A stretch of 64,000 bases of DNA, from NCBI GenBank assembly GCA_937995655.1, contig CALKJI010000004.1, positions 1-64,000 on the forward strand, in the 5' to 3' direction. The notes under the pieces were generated by a model. That model ran no database searches and was not told the origin of the DNA. It saw only the letters and a program-made list of their open reading frames with translations. Of the stretch, positions 42,902 to 51,993 are shown piece by piece. The position numbers and the translations under genes were made by a program. The DNA comes from an uncultured Pseudothermotoga sp. GTDB lineage: Bacteria > Thermotogota > Thermotogae > Thermotogales > DSM-5069. Every line of letters starts with the position of its first letter. Position 1 is the first letter of the stretch.

Positions 42902-43894
42902 GTGGGCATAAGTTATCTATTATTATCCAAGGATATGGAAGGAGAAATTACAAGGCTATGGAACAAAGAACTGGGTAGAGAATTCCCGCTCAGGAAGGAG
43001 CTGTTTCGTCAAAATAGTCTTGAGGATGAGAATGTACTCATAGAAGGTTCATGGATAGCCCTAGAAAAGGATAGATTGGTAGGATTTGTAATTTCAAAGA
43101 TGTGGAAAGAGGATTTGGAATGTGTAAGAAATAGAAAAGACATAGGATACATACAAGTGATCCTGGTGGATTCAGAATATAGAAATAAAGGCATAGGGAG
43201 TGAATTATTGATAAGAGCCGAACAATCTTTGAGGACAAAAGGAGCAAAAACAGTGGTTTTAGGGCAGGATCCTTGGCATTACTTTCCTGGTGTTCCTTCT
43301 GAATACATAGACACGGTAGAGTGGTTTAAGAAAAAAGGTTACGTAGAATTTGGAGAACAGTACGACCTATATTGCCGAATAAATGGTGAGGACAAAATTA
43401 CCTTACCTGCCCTACCCGAAGTAGAGTTTAAAATCTTGAGTGATGTGCAAAAAGATAGTTTTGTTGAATTCTTAAGCAAATGCTTTCCTGGCAGGTGGGA
43501 GTATGAGGCGTTGAAGTATTTTGAAAAAGGAGGAACAGGGAGAGAGTTCGTAGTAGCAGAGAAGAAAGGAAAAATGATTGGATTTTGCAGGATAAACGAC
43601 AGCAAATCTCCTTTTATTGCTCAAAATGTTTACTGGGCTCCATTGTTTGAAGAGGAACTTGGAGGAATAGGGCCATTAGGCATAGATCCACATGAAAGAG
43701 GAAAGGGATACGGTTTAGCCATTGTCCAGGCAGGCATGTATTTTCTGAATCGGAGGGGAGTAAGAAATATAGTGATTGACTGGACAAATCTTGTAGATTT
43801 CTACGGAAAGTTGGGCTTTCAGATCTGGAAGAAATACCTTGAACTTAAGAAAACGATCTTAAATGATAAATCGAATCGGAACTGCTCGATTTAA
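42902..43894 (+). CDS. Double GNAT-domain acetyltransferase
   Basis: This 330-residue protein has two GNAT domains in tandem. The first has the acyl-CoA loop RNKGIG (in VDSEYRNKGIGSELL) and the second RGKGYG (in DPHERGKGYGLAIVQ). Both loops look intact. Paired GNATs include aminoglycoside, mycothiol and peptide acetyltransferases, but the substrate is unclear. The GTG at 42902 is chosen as GAGGAGGTG lies 4 bases upstream. A small inverted repeat (TAAATCGA/TCGATTTA) straddles the stop. Confidence 0.85.
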   Translation: MGISYLLLSKDMEGEITRLWNKELGREFPLRKELFRQNSLEDENVLIEGSWIALEKDRLVGFVISKMWKEDLECVRNRKDIGYIQVILVDSEYRNKGIGSELLIRAEQSLRTKGAKTVVLGQDPWHYFPGVPSEYIDTVEWFKKKGYVEFGEQYDLYCRINGEDKITLPALPEVEFKILSDVQKDSFVEFLSKCFPGRWEYEALKYFEKGGTGREFVVAEKKGKMIGFCRINDSKSPFIAQNVYWAPLFEEELGGIGPLGIDPHERGKGYGLAIVQAGMYFLNRRGVRNIVIDWTNLVDFYGKLGFQIWKKYLELKKTILNDKSNRNCSI

Positions 43895-43949
43895 AGGCTT
43901 TTGAATTTCCTAAAAGATCTATGATTTGAACAGGTGAGGAGGATTAAAG

Positions 43950-44729
43950 TTGTCTAAGTTGCTCATCATACAAATTATTCAGTCTGCGGTGCTGATTGTG
44001 GTTAGTTATGTTGTTTATCGTGTTTTGTATGGGATCATAATCAAGAGTATTGAAAAGCTTGGTAAAGAATTCAAGATGAAGAACACCGTCAGGCTCATTC
44101 TTGGCACAATAGTATCATTGATAGCCTTGATGGTGTTGTTGAATATTTGGCGTATAAGTTTGCTACCGTATCTAACGGCTTTCGGTGTAACAGGCTTCAT
44201 AGTTGGTTTAGCCTTTCAGGAGCCTTTGTCGAACTTGATGTCTGGAATCTTGGTGCTTCTCACACGGAAGTTGAAAGAAGGAGATGTCATAGAAATAGAT
44301 GGTACAACTGGTATAGTGGAAGTTGTTAACTACAATCATACCGTTTTGAAAACTTTCGATGGAAAGAGTGTCATCATTCCCAACAGGCAAGTTTGGAGTC
44401 AAAAGGTAACAAATTATTGGCCAGGACCTGTCAGAAGGGTTTCAATGAAGGTTTCAGTTTCATACAGTTCAGATCTATCAAAGGTCCTCGGAGTAATTAG
44501 AAAATGCATCGACGATGAACCATTGGTTGAAAAACAAGGTGTCAGCAATTTCGTAGCTTTCAGTGGTTTTAGCAATTCTTCAATTGATTTTGATGTGCTT
44601 TTTTGGGTCAAAAGAGAGAACTATTTTGACGCCATAAACGCACTCGCAGAAAGGATCAAAAAGGAATTCGAGACACAGGGAATCACCATTCCATTTCCAC
44701 AGATTGATGTACATTTGAAAGGAAGATAA
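43950..44729 (+). CDS. MscS family mechanosensitive channel
   Basis: This 259-residue protein has three membrane helices, the last being the pore-like AFGVTGFIVGLAFQEPLSNLMSG. A beta domain (GDVIEIDGTTGIVEVVNYNHTVLKTFDGKSVIIPNRQVW) and an alpha/beta C-terminal domain follow, matching the MscS core. It would open under membrane tension to release solutes. GAGGAGG lies before the TTG start. The exonuclease gene begins 2 bases after its stop. Confidence 0.93.
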   Translation: MSKLLIIQIIQSAVLIVVSYVVYRVLYGIIIKSIEKLGKEFKMKNTVRLILGTIVSLIALMVLLNIWRISLLPYLTAFGVTGFIVGLAFQEPLSNLMSGILVLLTRKLKEGDVIEIDGTTGIVEVVNYNHTVLKTFDGKSVIIPNRQVWSQKVTNYWPGPVRRVSMKVSVSYSSDLSKVLGVIRKCIDDEPLVEKQGVSNFVAFSGFSNSSIDFDVLFWVKRENYFDAINALAERIKKEFETQGITIPFPQIDVHLKGR

Positions 44730-44731
44730 AA

Positions 44732-45298
44732 TTGGCTTTGCATGATAGCCTCTTTTGTGTGATGGATACAGAGACAACTGGTACCGACCCTTTAGGCGGA
44801 GACAGAATCATTGAAATTGCCATAGTGCCAGTGTACAAACAAAAGATTTTGTACAGATCCATATATAGTTCACTTGTCAACCCGAGGATAAGAATACCAG
44901 CCGTCATCGAAAAGGTCCATAAAATAACAAATCAAGATATAGAGAATGCACCTACTATTGATGAAGTGTTTGAGAAGATGAGAACCTTCATGAGAAAGTC
45001 CATAATGGTCTTTCACAAAGCTGAGTTCGACTTGACCTTTGTAGATATCTCAGCCAAGGAAATAGGGGTTTTTCCTCCCATGATTAATTACATAGATACA
45101 CGTGAAATGTCAAAGGTTTTGTTTGGAGAGGAAAAAACTCTCAATTGGCTCGCGCAAAGGTTTGGATATGAAAAACCAACTCACAGGGCTTTAGATGATG
45201 CGCTTGTTACTGCTAGGATATTTATAAAGATGTTACATCAGCTTACTGAACCTCAAATTTTAGAGCTTCTTCATGTTTGGAGGGGGCAGGAATGGTAA
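44732..45298 (+). CDS. DnaQ-like 3'-5' exonuclease
   Basis: This 188-residue DEDDh exonuclease has motif I VMDTETTGTD, motif II in VFHKAEFDLTFVD, and motif III HRALDDALVTARIF. It is the stand-alone epsilon-like type. It could proofread for a polymerase or act on RNA ends. The TTG start lies just after mscS. It overlaps the PhoH gene by 7 bases, which suggests a nucleic acid processing pair. Confidence 0.9.
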   Translation: MALHDSLFCVMDTETTGTDPLGGDRIIEIAIVPVYKQKILYRSIYSSLVNPRIRIPAVIEKVHKITNQDIENAPTIDEVFEKMRTFMRKSIMVFHKAEFDLTFVDISAKEIGVFPPMINYIDTREMSKVLFGEEKTLNWLAQRFGYEKPTHRALDDALVTARIFIKMLHQLTEPQILELLHVWRGQEW

Positions 45299-46530
45299 AA
45301 AATTTCGTTCTTGATACCAACGTTTTGGTACACGATCCTCAAGCTATTTATTCTTTCCAGGACAACAATATTGTATTACCTCTGCCAGTGTTGGAAGAGT
45401 TGGACAAACTAAAAAGAAGATCTGATTCTGTTGGTAGGTCGGCAAGAGAGGTCATAAGAGAATTAGACAAGCTCAGGGGTATCGGCGATCTTTCAAAGGG
45501 CATAAAATTGCCAAATGGAGGATCCATAAGCGTGATGACCATAACAGATGGTCGTAGAGAAGCACCAGAATTTCTCTTTGAGAAATATATCGATAACTGG
45601 ATCTTAGCCTATGTCTTGAGGCTGGGGCGAACTTCGTCGATACCAACGATTCTTGTTAGTAAAGACATAAGCCTTAGAGTAAAGGCATCGGCACTGGGTA
45701 TCTTGGCCCAAGATTACTTAACAGACAGATCAGACCTTGCATCTTTACCTACAGGATACACTGAATTGAATCAACAGATTGAAGAAGGTCAAAGGGTCGA
45801 TACCAGAGAAAATGAGTACATAAAAGCGATAAATGGGTATTTCAAAGTAAAGAACAAGTCCGCAGTAGGACTTTTGATGGATCAGTCTACAATCGTTTGG
45901 GGAATAAGCCCTTTGAATGAACAACAGCTCTTTGCAATGGATGCCCTGCTCGATGATACTGTGAATTTGGTAACGCTCGTTGGAATAGCAGGGACCGGTA
46001 AGACATTGATAGCACTTGCATGTGCCCTTGAAAAAACTGTGAAAGAGAAAAAATACAAAAGAATTATAGTTACACGTGCACTGATTCCAATGGGTAAAGA
46101 TGTCGGGTATCTACCCGGTTCATTGGAAGAGAAGCTCGAACCGTGGATGCAACCAATCATGGACAACCTTGAATTCCTTTTCGATTGTGTCCAAATGAGT
46201 CTCAAAGAGTTTCTAAAAAGAGAGTTGATGGAATTAGGTGCACTGAGTTTCATAAGAGGGCGCAGCATACCTAATCAATATATCATCGTTGATGAAGCAC
46301 AGAATTTGACACCTCATGAGGTTAAAACAATTCTCACAAGAGCTGGGAGAAATACAAAGGTTGTACTTCTTGGCGATCCCTATCAGATTGATACACCATA
46401 TTTGGACAAAGACAGCAACGGTCTTGTTTACGCAGCCTCAAAAATGATTGGCGACCCGCTGGTCGCACATATTACACTAACCAAAGGAGAAAGGTCAAAA
46501 CTGGCGACTTTGGCAGCAGAAAAGCTGTGA
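45292..46530 (+). CDS. PIN-PhoH family ATPase (PhoH2-like)
   Basis: This 412-residue protein has an N-terminal PIN RNase domain (FVLDTNVLVHDP, LPVLEELDKLK, VSKDISLRVKASALG). A PhoH ATPase follows with Walker A GIAGTGKTLIA and the DEB-like IVDEAQNLTPHEVKTILTRAG. Known PhoH2 proteins are RNA helicase/RNases, sometimes in a toxin-antitoxin setting. No small antitoxin gene precedes this one. ATG at 45292 follows GGAGGGGG. It is downstream of a DnaQ-like gene. Confidence 0.93.
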   Translation: MVKNFVLDTNVLVHDPQAIYSFQDNNIVLPLPVLEELDKLKRRSDSVGRSAREVIRELDKLRGIGDLSKGIKLPNGGSISVMTITDGRREAPEFLFEKYIDNWILAYVLRLGRTSSIPTILVSKDISLRVKASALGILAQDYLTDRSDLASLPTGYTELNQQIEEGQRVDTRENEYIKAINGYFKVKNKSAVGLLMDQSTIVWGISPLNEQQLFAMDALLDDTVNLVTLVGIAGTGKTLIALACALEKTVKEKKYKRIIVTRALIPMGKDVGYLPGSLEEKLEPWMQPIMDNLEFLFDCVQMSLKEFLKRELMELGALSFIRGRSIPNQYIIVDEAQNLTPHEVKTILTRAGRNTKVVLLGDPYQIDTPYLDKDSNGLVYAASKMIGDPLVAHITLTKGERSKLATLAAEKL

Positions 46531-46566
46531 ACTATACATGAATCATTGAAGATAGGAGGCCACAAA

Positions 46567-47328
46567 ATGAGCGTTACTATTGAAGCAAAGAATCTAATCA
46601 AAGAGTTTGGCGGTTTTAAAGCCGTCGATGGTGTAAATTTATCAGTAAACCAAGGAGAGGTATATGGGTTTTTGGGTCCCAACGGTGCTGGAAAGACAAC
46701 AACCATAAGGATGCTTACAGGGACATTGAAGCCAACTGGCGGGGAAATCAAAGTACTCGGCCTTGATCTGAAAAAGCATGAACTGGAGATAAAAAGGCGG
46801 ATCGGAGTTGTCCCGGACGAACCAAGAATTTATTCCAATTTGAAAGGATTTGAATTCTTGGATTTTGTAATCGAAATTTACAGGGTTGACAGAAAAAAAA
46901 CCAAAGAACGAATCGATGAACTCTGTGATGTCTTTGGAGTGAACTATCTTGAAAAGACAATTTCTGACATGTCTCACGGAATGAAGCAGAAACTCTATCT
47001 TGTGAGTGTTTTGATGAGGAAACCAGAGATTCTCTTTCTTGATGAACCAACGGTAGGATTAGACGCGAAATCGGCAAAGATTCTGAAAATGCTTTTGCAA
47101 AAGTATTCTTCTGAGGGCAGTACGGTCTTCATGACCACCCATGTCCTTGAGATTGCTGAAAAGATGTGTACTAGGATAGGAATAATCAACAAAGGTAGAC
47201 TCATTGCAGAAGGCACCCTTTTGGAACTTAAAAATGCCGCAAACAAAACTCAAGCAAGTCTTGAAGACATCTTTCTCCAGCTGACTGCCGACGGTGAAGA
47301 TATCGAAGCCGTTATAAAGGAGCTTTGA
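46567..47328 (+). CDS. ABC transporter ATP-binding protein
   Basis: This 253-residue ATPase has Walker A GPNGAGKTT, a Q-loop region (IGVVPDEPRIYSN), the signature variant MSHGMKQK, Walker B ILFLDEPTVGLD and the His switch TTHVLE. It is of the ABC-2 exporter type. ATG at 46567 has AGGAGG upstream. The permease follows by 3 bases. The exported substrate is not known. Confidence 0.94.
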   Translation: MSVTIEAKNLIKEFGGFKAVDGVNLSVNQGEVYGFLGPNGAGKTTTIRMLTGTLKPTGGEIKVLGLDLKKHELEIKRRIGVVPDEPRIYSNLKGFEFLDFVIEIYRVDRKKTKERIDELCDVFGVNYLEKTISDMSHGMKQKLYLVSVLMRKPEILFLDEPTVGLDAKSAKILKMLLQKYSSEGSTVFMTTHVLEIAEKMCTRIGIINKGRLIAEGTLLELKNAANKTQASLEDIFLQLTADGEDIEAVIKEL

Positions 47329-47331
47329 AAA

Positions 47332-48879
47332 ATGAGAGAGCTAATAGTGCTTTTAAAATACGGTTTAGCAGGTTCTACAAGCTTTTTACGTAAGAGCCGT
47401 GGCGAAAAGAAAAGATCCATATCAACTTTGTTTTTCCCCATCATAGCCGTGAGTGTATACGGCTTACCGCTTGGATTTCTTTTCACTGGTTTTTTCAAAG
47501 CAGTGAAAGACATTGCTGTAGGTGAGACTAATCTTGCTGCCCTTTTCGTCGCAGGTTGGTCTGTTTTAATGGCTGGTATGTTCATTCTCTCCTTTGTACC
47601 GAGCTTGGTAAGTTCTTTTGTGAAGAACGAAGAGATACAACTTCTTCTGACAATGCCCGTAAGACGATCGACGATAATGTTGTATCAAGCAGTTCTCACA
47701 TTGATTTTGCAGTCTTTTGCGGTGGTTATGTATCTTTTTATTGTGCCTGCCTATGCAGTAGCAACGGAGAAAAATCTGTTTATGTCTGTACTTACTTCCT
47801 TTTTGATGTGCTTTGTGCTCTTTTTGGTTTCCCTTTGTCTTGCAGCTCTTTTGGGCATTTGGATGGAGAGATCAACGGCACGGAGGATGAATATTCTATC
47901 ACTTCTTCTTACAGTGATTTTGTTTCTTATCATAACTCAGTCTTTACCTAATATGGGAAACACAAGTACAGCTGTTCAGTCTATCTTGACTCAGACAGGT
48001 ATGAAAGTGTTCTCTAAATTCAATCCCTTGATCTGGCCAGTACTTGCCCTTGATAATTTTTTCTATGTGATACCGCTTTTTGCCACAGGGCTCGTACTTT
48101 GGTTCATTTCACTGAAGATATCAGAAAAGATCGCCTTCGAGAATAGAGAGAAAACCCGTGTCATGAAACGTGAAAAGACCGTTGCCCGATCTGGAGTTTT
48201 TTCAAAGGATCTTAGGATCCTCTTTAGATATGAACAAGGTATATTCATGTTGATCTACCCAATAGCTGTCAGCTTGATTTTTGCGTTCACAACTAAGTCT
48301 TTTGTAAGCCCTCTTTTTGTGTCAATAATCATAAGTACCATGTATGTCTCTATGAGTTCCGCAATGCTTATAAAACAGGAATTCATGGCTTGGCCTTTGG
48401 CGAAGATCATGCCTCTAACTAGTTCACAAATTTTGATGCCAAAGATGATTATCCCTGCAAGTCTTTATTCGTTGATATTGACCATTCTTGTATTGTTTTT
48501 GAAAGTATACTTTGCCCTTTCATGGACATTTTACTCAGTTGTCCCCATTGTCTTTGTGATGTACGTATTTGCATCGATTTTGGGTATACATTTCTTCATG
48601 AAGGAAAAACAAAAAGGCATGATCAGTAATCCATCCAGAGTATTGAATACACCGCATGTTTTTGCCGTTGAAGGTATAGTCCTTGCAACAACCTTTGGAT
48701 CTGTCTTGCCCTTGATCATGTATATGTACAGTAGACAGTTACTCTTTGTGATCTTCAAAAAAGAGATATTCGTTGATCTAATAGGTATTGGTTTGCCAAT
48801 ATCATTGACCTTCATTTTAATTTTCCTCATCAGAAAATATTTCAAACAGTTGTTCTCGGTTATTGATGAAATTGAATGA
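47332..48879 (+). CDS. ABC-2-type exporter permease (large)
   Basis: This 515-residue protein has about 12 hydrophobic segments in two halves, with a charged region (about residues 262-300, rich in K, R and E) between them. It looks like a fused exporter permease, similar in layout to EcsB or bacteriocin-type ABC permeases. Its ATPase is the gene immediately upstream. No precursor peptide gene is visible. Confidence 0.88.
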   Translation: MRELIVLLKYGLAGSTSFLRKSRGEKKRSISTLFFPIIAVSVYGLPLGFLFTGFFKAVKDIAVGETNLAALFVAGWSVLMAGMFILSFVPSLVSSFVKNEEIQLLLTMPVRRSTIMLYQAVLTLILQSFAVVMYLFIVPAYAVATEKNLFMSVLTSFLMCFVLFLVSLCLAALLGIWMERSTARRMNILSLLLTVILFLIITQSLPNMGNTSTAVQSILTQTGMKVFSKFNPLIWPVLALDNFFYVIPLFATGLVLWFISLKISEKIAFENREKTRVMKREKTVARSGVFSKDLRILFRYEQGIFMLIYPIAVSLIFAFTTKSFVSPLFVSIIISTMYVSMSSAMLIKQEFMAWPLAKIMPLTSSQILMPKMIIPASLYSLILTILVLFLKVYFALSWTFYSVVPIVFVMYVFASILGIHFFMKEKQKGMISNPSRVLNTPHVFAVEGIVLATTFGSVLPLIMYMYSRQLLFVIFKKEIFVDLIGIGLPISLTFILIFLIRKYFKQLFSVIDEIE

Positions 48880-48880
48880 A

Positions 48881-48909
48881 TGTTCACTCTACGAACAAAT
48901 TGGTATAAT
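48881..48909 (+). promoter_or_regulatory. Promoter of the M42 peptidase gene
   Basis: TGTTCA (48881-48886), 17 bases, TATAAT (48904-48909). It lies 18 bases before the GTG start at 48928 and rules out an earlier start at 48880. Confidence 0.6.
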
Positions 48910-48927
48910 ACTTCTGGGGTGATCTTA

Positions 48928-49920
48928 GTGCAAGAAAATACTCTTGTGAAAGAACTGATAGAACTTTGTTTGGCAAGAGGTATTTCTGGCAGGGAAGAGA
49001 GGGTGAGAGAACTCATAATCTCACGTCTTCCCAAGGATGTTAACTACGTAATCGACAACATAGGGAACCTGATTGTTCGGATGGGTAGCGGTAAAGAAAC
49101 GGTTGCTCTCATGGCTCACATGGATGAAATTGGCTTGATGGTTACAGGTATTACACCCGATGGTTCAATCATGTTCAAAAAGATTGGGGGATTCGATGAC
49201 AGGTTACTTTTGGGTGCACACCTTGATGTTGTTACAGAAAGAGATATTATCGATGGAGTGATTGGAACTACCCCACCGCACCTTGGTGCGAATCAGCCTA
49301 CAGAAAATCTAAAAATAGACATTGGTGCTCATAGCAAGCAGGAGGCAGAAAGTCTTGGTGTGAAGGTGATGGACTTTGCCGTCTTCAAAAAACATGTAAG
49401 CCTTTTGAACAATAGATATTTGTCTGTAAGGTCTCTCGATGATAGATTTGGTTGCCTTGCTTTGTTGCATGTCCTCAAGAATGTGAAAAGGAGAGATCTC
49501 AAGAGAACGATCTTTTTCGTCTGGACAGTGCAAGAAGAAATAGGCCTAAAAGGTGCAAAAGCCTTTGTCTCTAAAAATACCATAGACCTTTGTTACGCAA
49601 TAGATTCTTTCGCTTGCTGTTCTTCTCTAACGGGTGATGTTGCCTGTGGGAAGGGACCTGTCCTAAGGATGGTCGATAACAGTGCGATAGCAAGCTATGA
49701 CATAATGAAGAAAGTTCTTGACACAGCCCGAGAACATAACATACCTATCCAGGTAGGTATCACGGGCGGTGGCACAGATGGATCTGTGGCGATGGAAGGC
49801 GGTGCTAAGATGGTGCCTATAACTTTGGCAGTAAGGTATCTACACTCTCAAGCAGAATACATATCTTTGGAAGATTTTGAAAACCTTGTAAAGCTTCTCA
49901 CAATGCTTGTGGAACAGTAG
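48928..49920 (+). CDS. M42 family metallo-aminopeptidase
   Basis: This 330-residue protein has the M42 metal and catalytic residues: MAHMDEIGLMV, LDDRFGCLALLH, TVQEEIGLKGA, and CYAIDSFACC followed by the late HSQAEY. Members form large tetrahedral dodecamers that trim peptides (TET and FrvX types). GTG at 48928 has GGGGTGATC just upstream, a near-perfect match to the anti-Shine-Dalgarno. TauE follows by 8 bases. Confidence 0.93.
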   Translation: MQENTLVKELIELCLARGISGREERVRELIISRLPKDVNYVIDNIGNLIVRMGSGKETVALMAHMDEIGLMVTGITPDGSIMFKKIGGFDDRLLLGAHLDVVTERDIIDGVIGTTPPHLGANQPTENLKIDIGAHSKQEAESLGVKVMDFAVFKKHVSLLNNRYLSVRSLDDRFGCLALLHVLKNVKRRDLKRTIFFVWTVQEEIGLKGAKAFVSKNTIDLCYAIDSFACCSSLTGDVACGKGPVLRMVDNSAIASYDIMKKVLDTAREHNIPIQVGITGGGTDGSVAMEGGAKMVPITLAVRYLHSQAEYISLEDFENLVKLLTMLVEQ

Positions 49921-49928
49921 GTGATATT

Positions 49929-50657
49929 GTGTTGTACTTTCTTGTTTTCTTGTCGGGTGTTGCTTCTGGATTTTTGAATGTTGTTGCCGGTGGCGGGAGT
50001 CTTTTAACTCTTCCACTTCTTTCTCTTCTGGGAATGGGCATAGATGTTGCGAATGGTACTAACAGAATAGCAATTTTGCTCCAAAATATAGTGGCAGTGA
50101 GGAATTTTCAAAAAGGGAAAGTACTGCCCTTGAAGCTCTCACTTTTATGCGGCATACCGGCAGCCATAGGTTCCATCGTAGGCACGCTGGTTGTGGTAGA
50201 TTTAGATCAAAATCTGTTGAAAAAGATAGTTGGCGTCTTACTTTTGATCATGGGACTTTTTCTTTTCATGAAACCAAAAATGTGGGTCGGAGAACCCGGT
50301 AAAAAGATCAGTGTTCCTTTGGTGGCTGTTAGCTTCTTTGGTATAGGTTTCTATGGTGGTTTCATACAAGCTGGTGTTGGTTTCTTTTTCATATTCTTCA
50401 CCGCGACACTGTTGGGATTAGATCTTGTTAGAAACAATGCATTGAAAGTTTTCATTGTACTCTTGTACACGCCTATATCGTTGATCATCTTTCTTTTAAA
50501 TGGAAAGGTTATATTCTTGGCTGGTCTGGTTCTTGGCTTAGGTAGTATGATAGGAGCATACTTGGGTGTGAAATTCGCCTTGAAAAAGGGCGTCAATTGG
50601 TTGAGGTATATCATTTTTGCTACTATTCTCGTGAGTGGTATCAGTTATTTGATTTGA
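49929..50657 (+). CDS. TauE/SafE family anion exporter
   Basis: This 242-residue membrane protein has about eight hydrophobic segments and the motif FLNVVAGGGSLLTLPLL near the N-terminus, repeated as FGIGFYGGFIQAGVGFFF. Both are typical TauE/SafE half-repeats. Family members move sulfite, sulfoacetate or related anions. The GTG follows GGTGAT. It overlaps the convergent MFS gene by 17 bases. Confidence 0.9.
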   Translation: MLYFLVFLSGVASGFLNVVAGGGSLLTLPLLSLLGMGIDVANGTNRIAILLQNIVAVRNFQKGKVLPLKLSLLCGIPAAIGSIVGTLVVVDLDQNLLKKIVGVLLLIMGLFLFMKPKMWVGEPGKKISVPLVAVSFFGIGFYGGFIQAGVGFFFIFFTATLLGLDLVRNNALKVFIVLLYTPISLIIFLLNGKVIFLAGLVLGLGSMIGAYLGVKFALKKGVNWLRYIIFATILVSGISYLI

Positions 50658-51870
50658 GTCTCTGGGGTTGATTGTTTAAGTATCTTCTCAGTACAAAGTA
50701 AAGTATCATGGCTACACCTAGTATAGTATAAGAACTTTTGATTCCTATAGCACTACCAACTAAGCCGAAAACAAATGCACCTGTTGGAGATACACCGTTG
50801 TTTATGAGTGCATACAAAGACATGGTTCTACCTCGCATATTCTGTGGTGATAAAAATTGAGTTCTGCTGTTGGTGATGTTGAAAAACATTGTCTGGCACG
50901 CACCGTTCACAAAAGACATTACATAGGCAGCCTGAGGGTATATGGAAGTGATCAGGGTACTCATACCAATGGCTAATATAAGATACTCTTCTTTGATGGA
51001 TGTAACATGTTCTGGTTCCATCCCACCCGCAAACAGAGCTCCTATGAGTGCCCCCAGACCCATAGAGCCCATCGTCAAACCATAACCTACCAGTCCTGTT
51101 TTCACTGCGCTCCTTGCAAAGGCCTGCATCAACATGCTGTAAGGCATACCAAAGAATGCATAGACAATCAGTGAATAGAAGGTCAAAGTCATTGTTCTGC
51201 TCTTTGAGACAAAACGTACGCCTTCCACAAGATCTCCAAAAAAGGATCTACTTTTTCCATTTTTTACTTGATCTTTCAAAGGTATCATTGGTAAGACTAT
51301 CAAAAGCGGTACAAATGAGATTGCGTTGACCAAAAATCCAAAGCTTAGACCGTAGTATTTCACAACAAAACCCGCTATCGACGGTCCTATCATTCTTGCC
51401 ATATTGAATATCATGGAATGAAGAGCAAGGGCATTTGGAAGATGATTTTTCGGAACGATATTGCCTATAAAGGTATTTCTTGAAGGAAGATAGAAGGAAG
51501 CTGAAATACCCATCAAGGTACTTAGTACGAGTAGTTGAATGGGTGTTAAGATGTTTTTGTAGACAAGATAAGCCATAAAACAGGCGTTTATCGTGTCGGC
51601 CAGCTGAGTGAAGAAGAGTACCTCCTTAGGTCCGAACCAGTCGATGAAAACACCGCCGACGGGAGAGAGTACCACAGTGGGAAATCCCTTCAAGAAAGCG
51701 ATCAAACCAATAAAACCCGCCGCCTTGTTCTCGGGCAGGATATTCACACCAACCCAACCACGCAAAGTTGTGTCGATCCATGTCCCGATCAACGATATAC
51801 TCTGGGGTATCCAGAACATAAGGTAACTTCTGTTTCTTAGTGCTCTGAAAGGGTTTGAATATTTCGTCAT
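50641..51870 (-). CDS. Major facilitator superfamily exporter
   Basis: This 409-residue protein has 12 predicted membrane segments and the EntS-like MFS layout (FRALRNRSYLMFWIPQSISLIGTWID at the start, GGVFIDWFGPKEVL for motif A). The probable role is efflux of an unknown compound. No Shine-Dalgarno is visible before the ATG. A minus-strand TATAAA ends 7 bases before it, so the mRNA may be leaderless. It converges with TauE. Confidence 0.9.
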   Translation of the reverse strand: MTKYSNPFRALRNRSYLMFWIPQSISLIGTWIDTTLRGWVGVNILPENKAAGFIGLIAFLKGFPTVVLSPVGGVFIDWFGPKEVLFFTQLADTINACFMAYLVYKNILTPIQLLVLSTLMGISASFYLPSRNTFIGNIVPKNHLPNALALHSMIFNMARMIGPSIAGFVVKYYGLSFGFLVNAISFVPLLIVLPMIPLKDQVKNGKSRSFFGDLVEGVRFVSKSRTMTLTFYSLIVYAFFGMPYSMLMQAFARSAVKTGLVGYGLTMGSMGLGALIGALFAGGMEPEHVTSIKEEYLILAIGMSTLITSIYPQAAYVMSFVNGACQTMFFNITNSRTQFLSPQNMRGRTMSLYALINNGVSPTGAFVFGLVGSAIGIKSSYTILGVAMILYFVLRRYLNNQPQRLKSNN

Positions 51871-51935
51871 ACTAACTTTTATACACCAAATGTGTTAAAT
51901 ATCCTGGTACGGATTTTTAAAGATCAACAAAATAA

Positions 51936-51954
51936 GGGTGGGGCATTCCCACCC
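51936..51954 (-). terminator. Terminator of the exported-protein gene at 51994
   Basis: GGGTGGG and CCCACCC form a 7-bp stem with a 5-base loop. On the minus strand it is followed by CTTATTTTG, a modest T-rich tail. Confidence 0.75.
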
Positions 51955-51993
51955 AGTTTCAGAATGGTTCGTCTATTCATAAAATGTTTCTAC

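Noticed and set aside
43867-43893. Hairpin TAAATCGA/TCGATTTA at the GNAT stop
   Set aside because: The loop is 11 bases and no T-run follows, so I do not call it a terminator.
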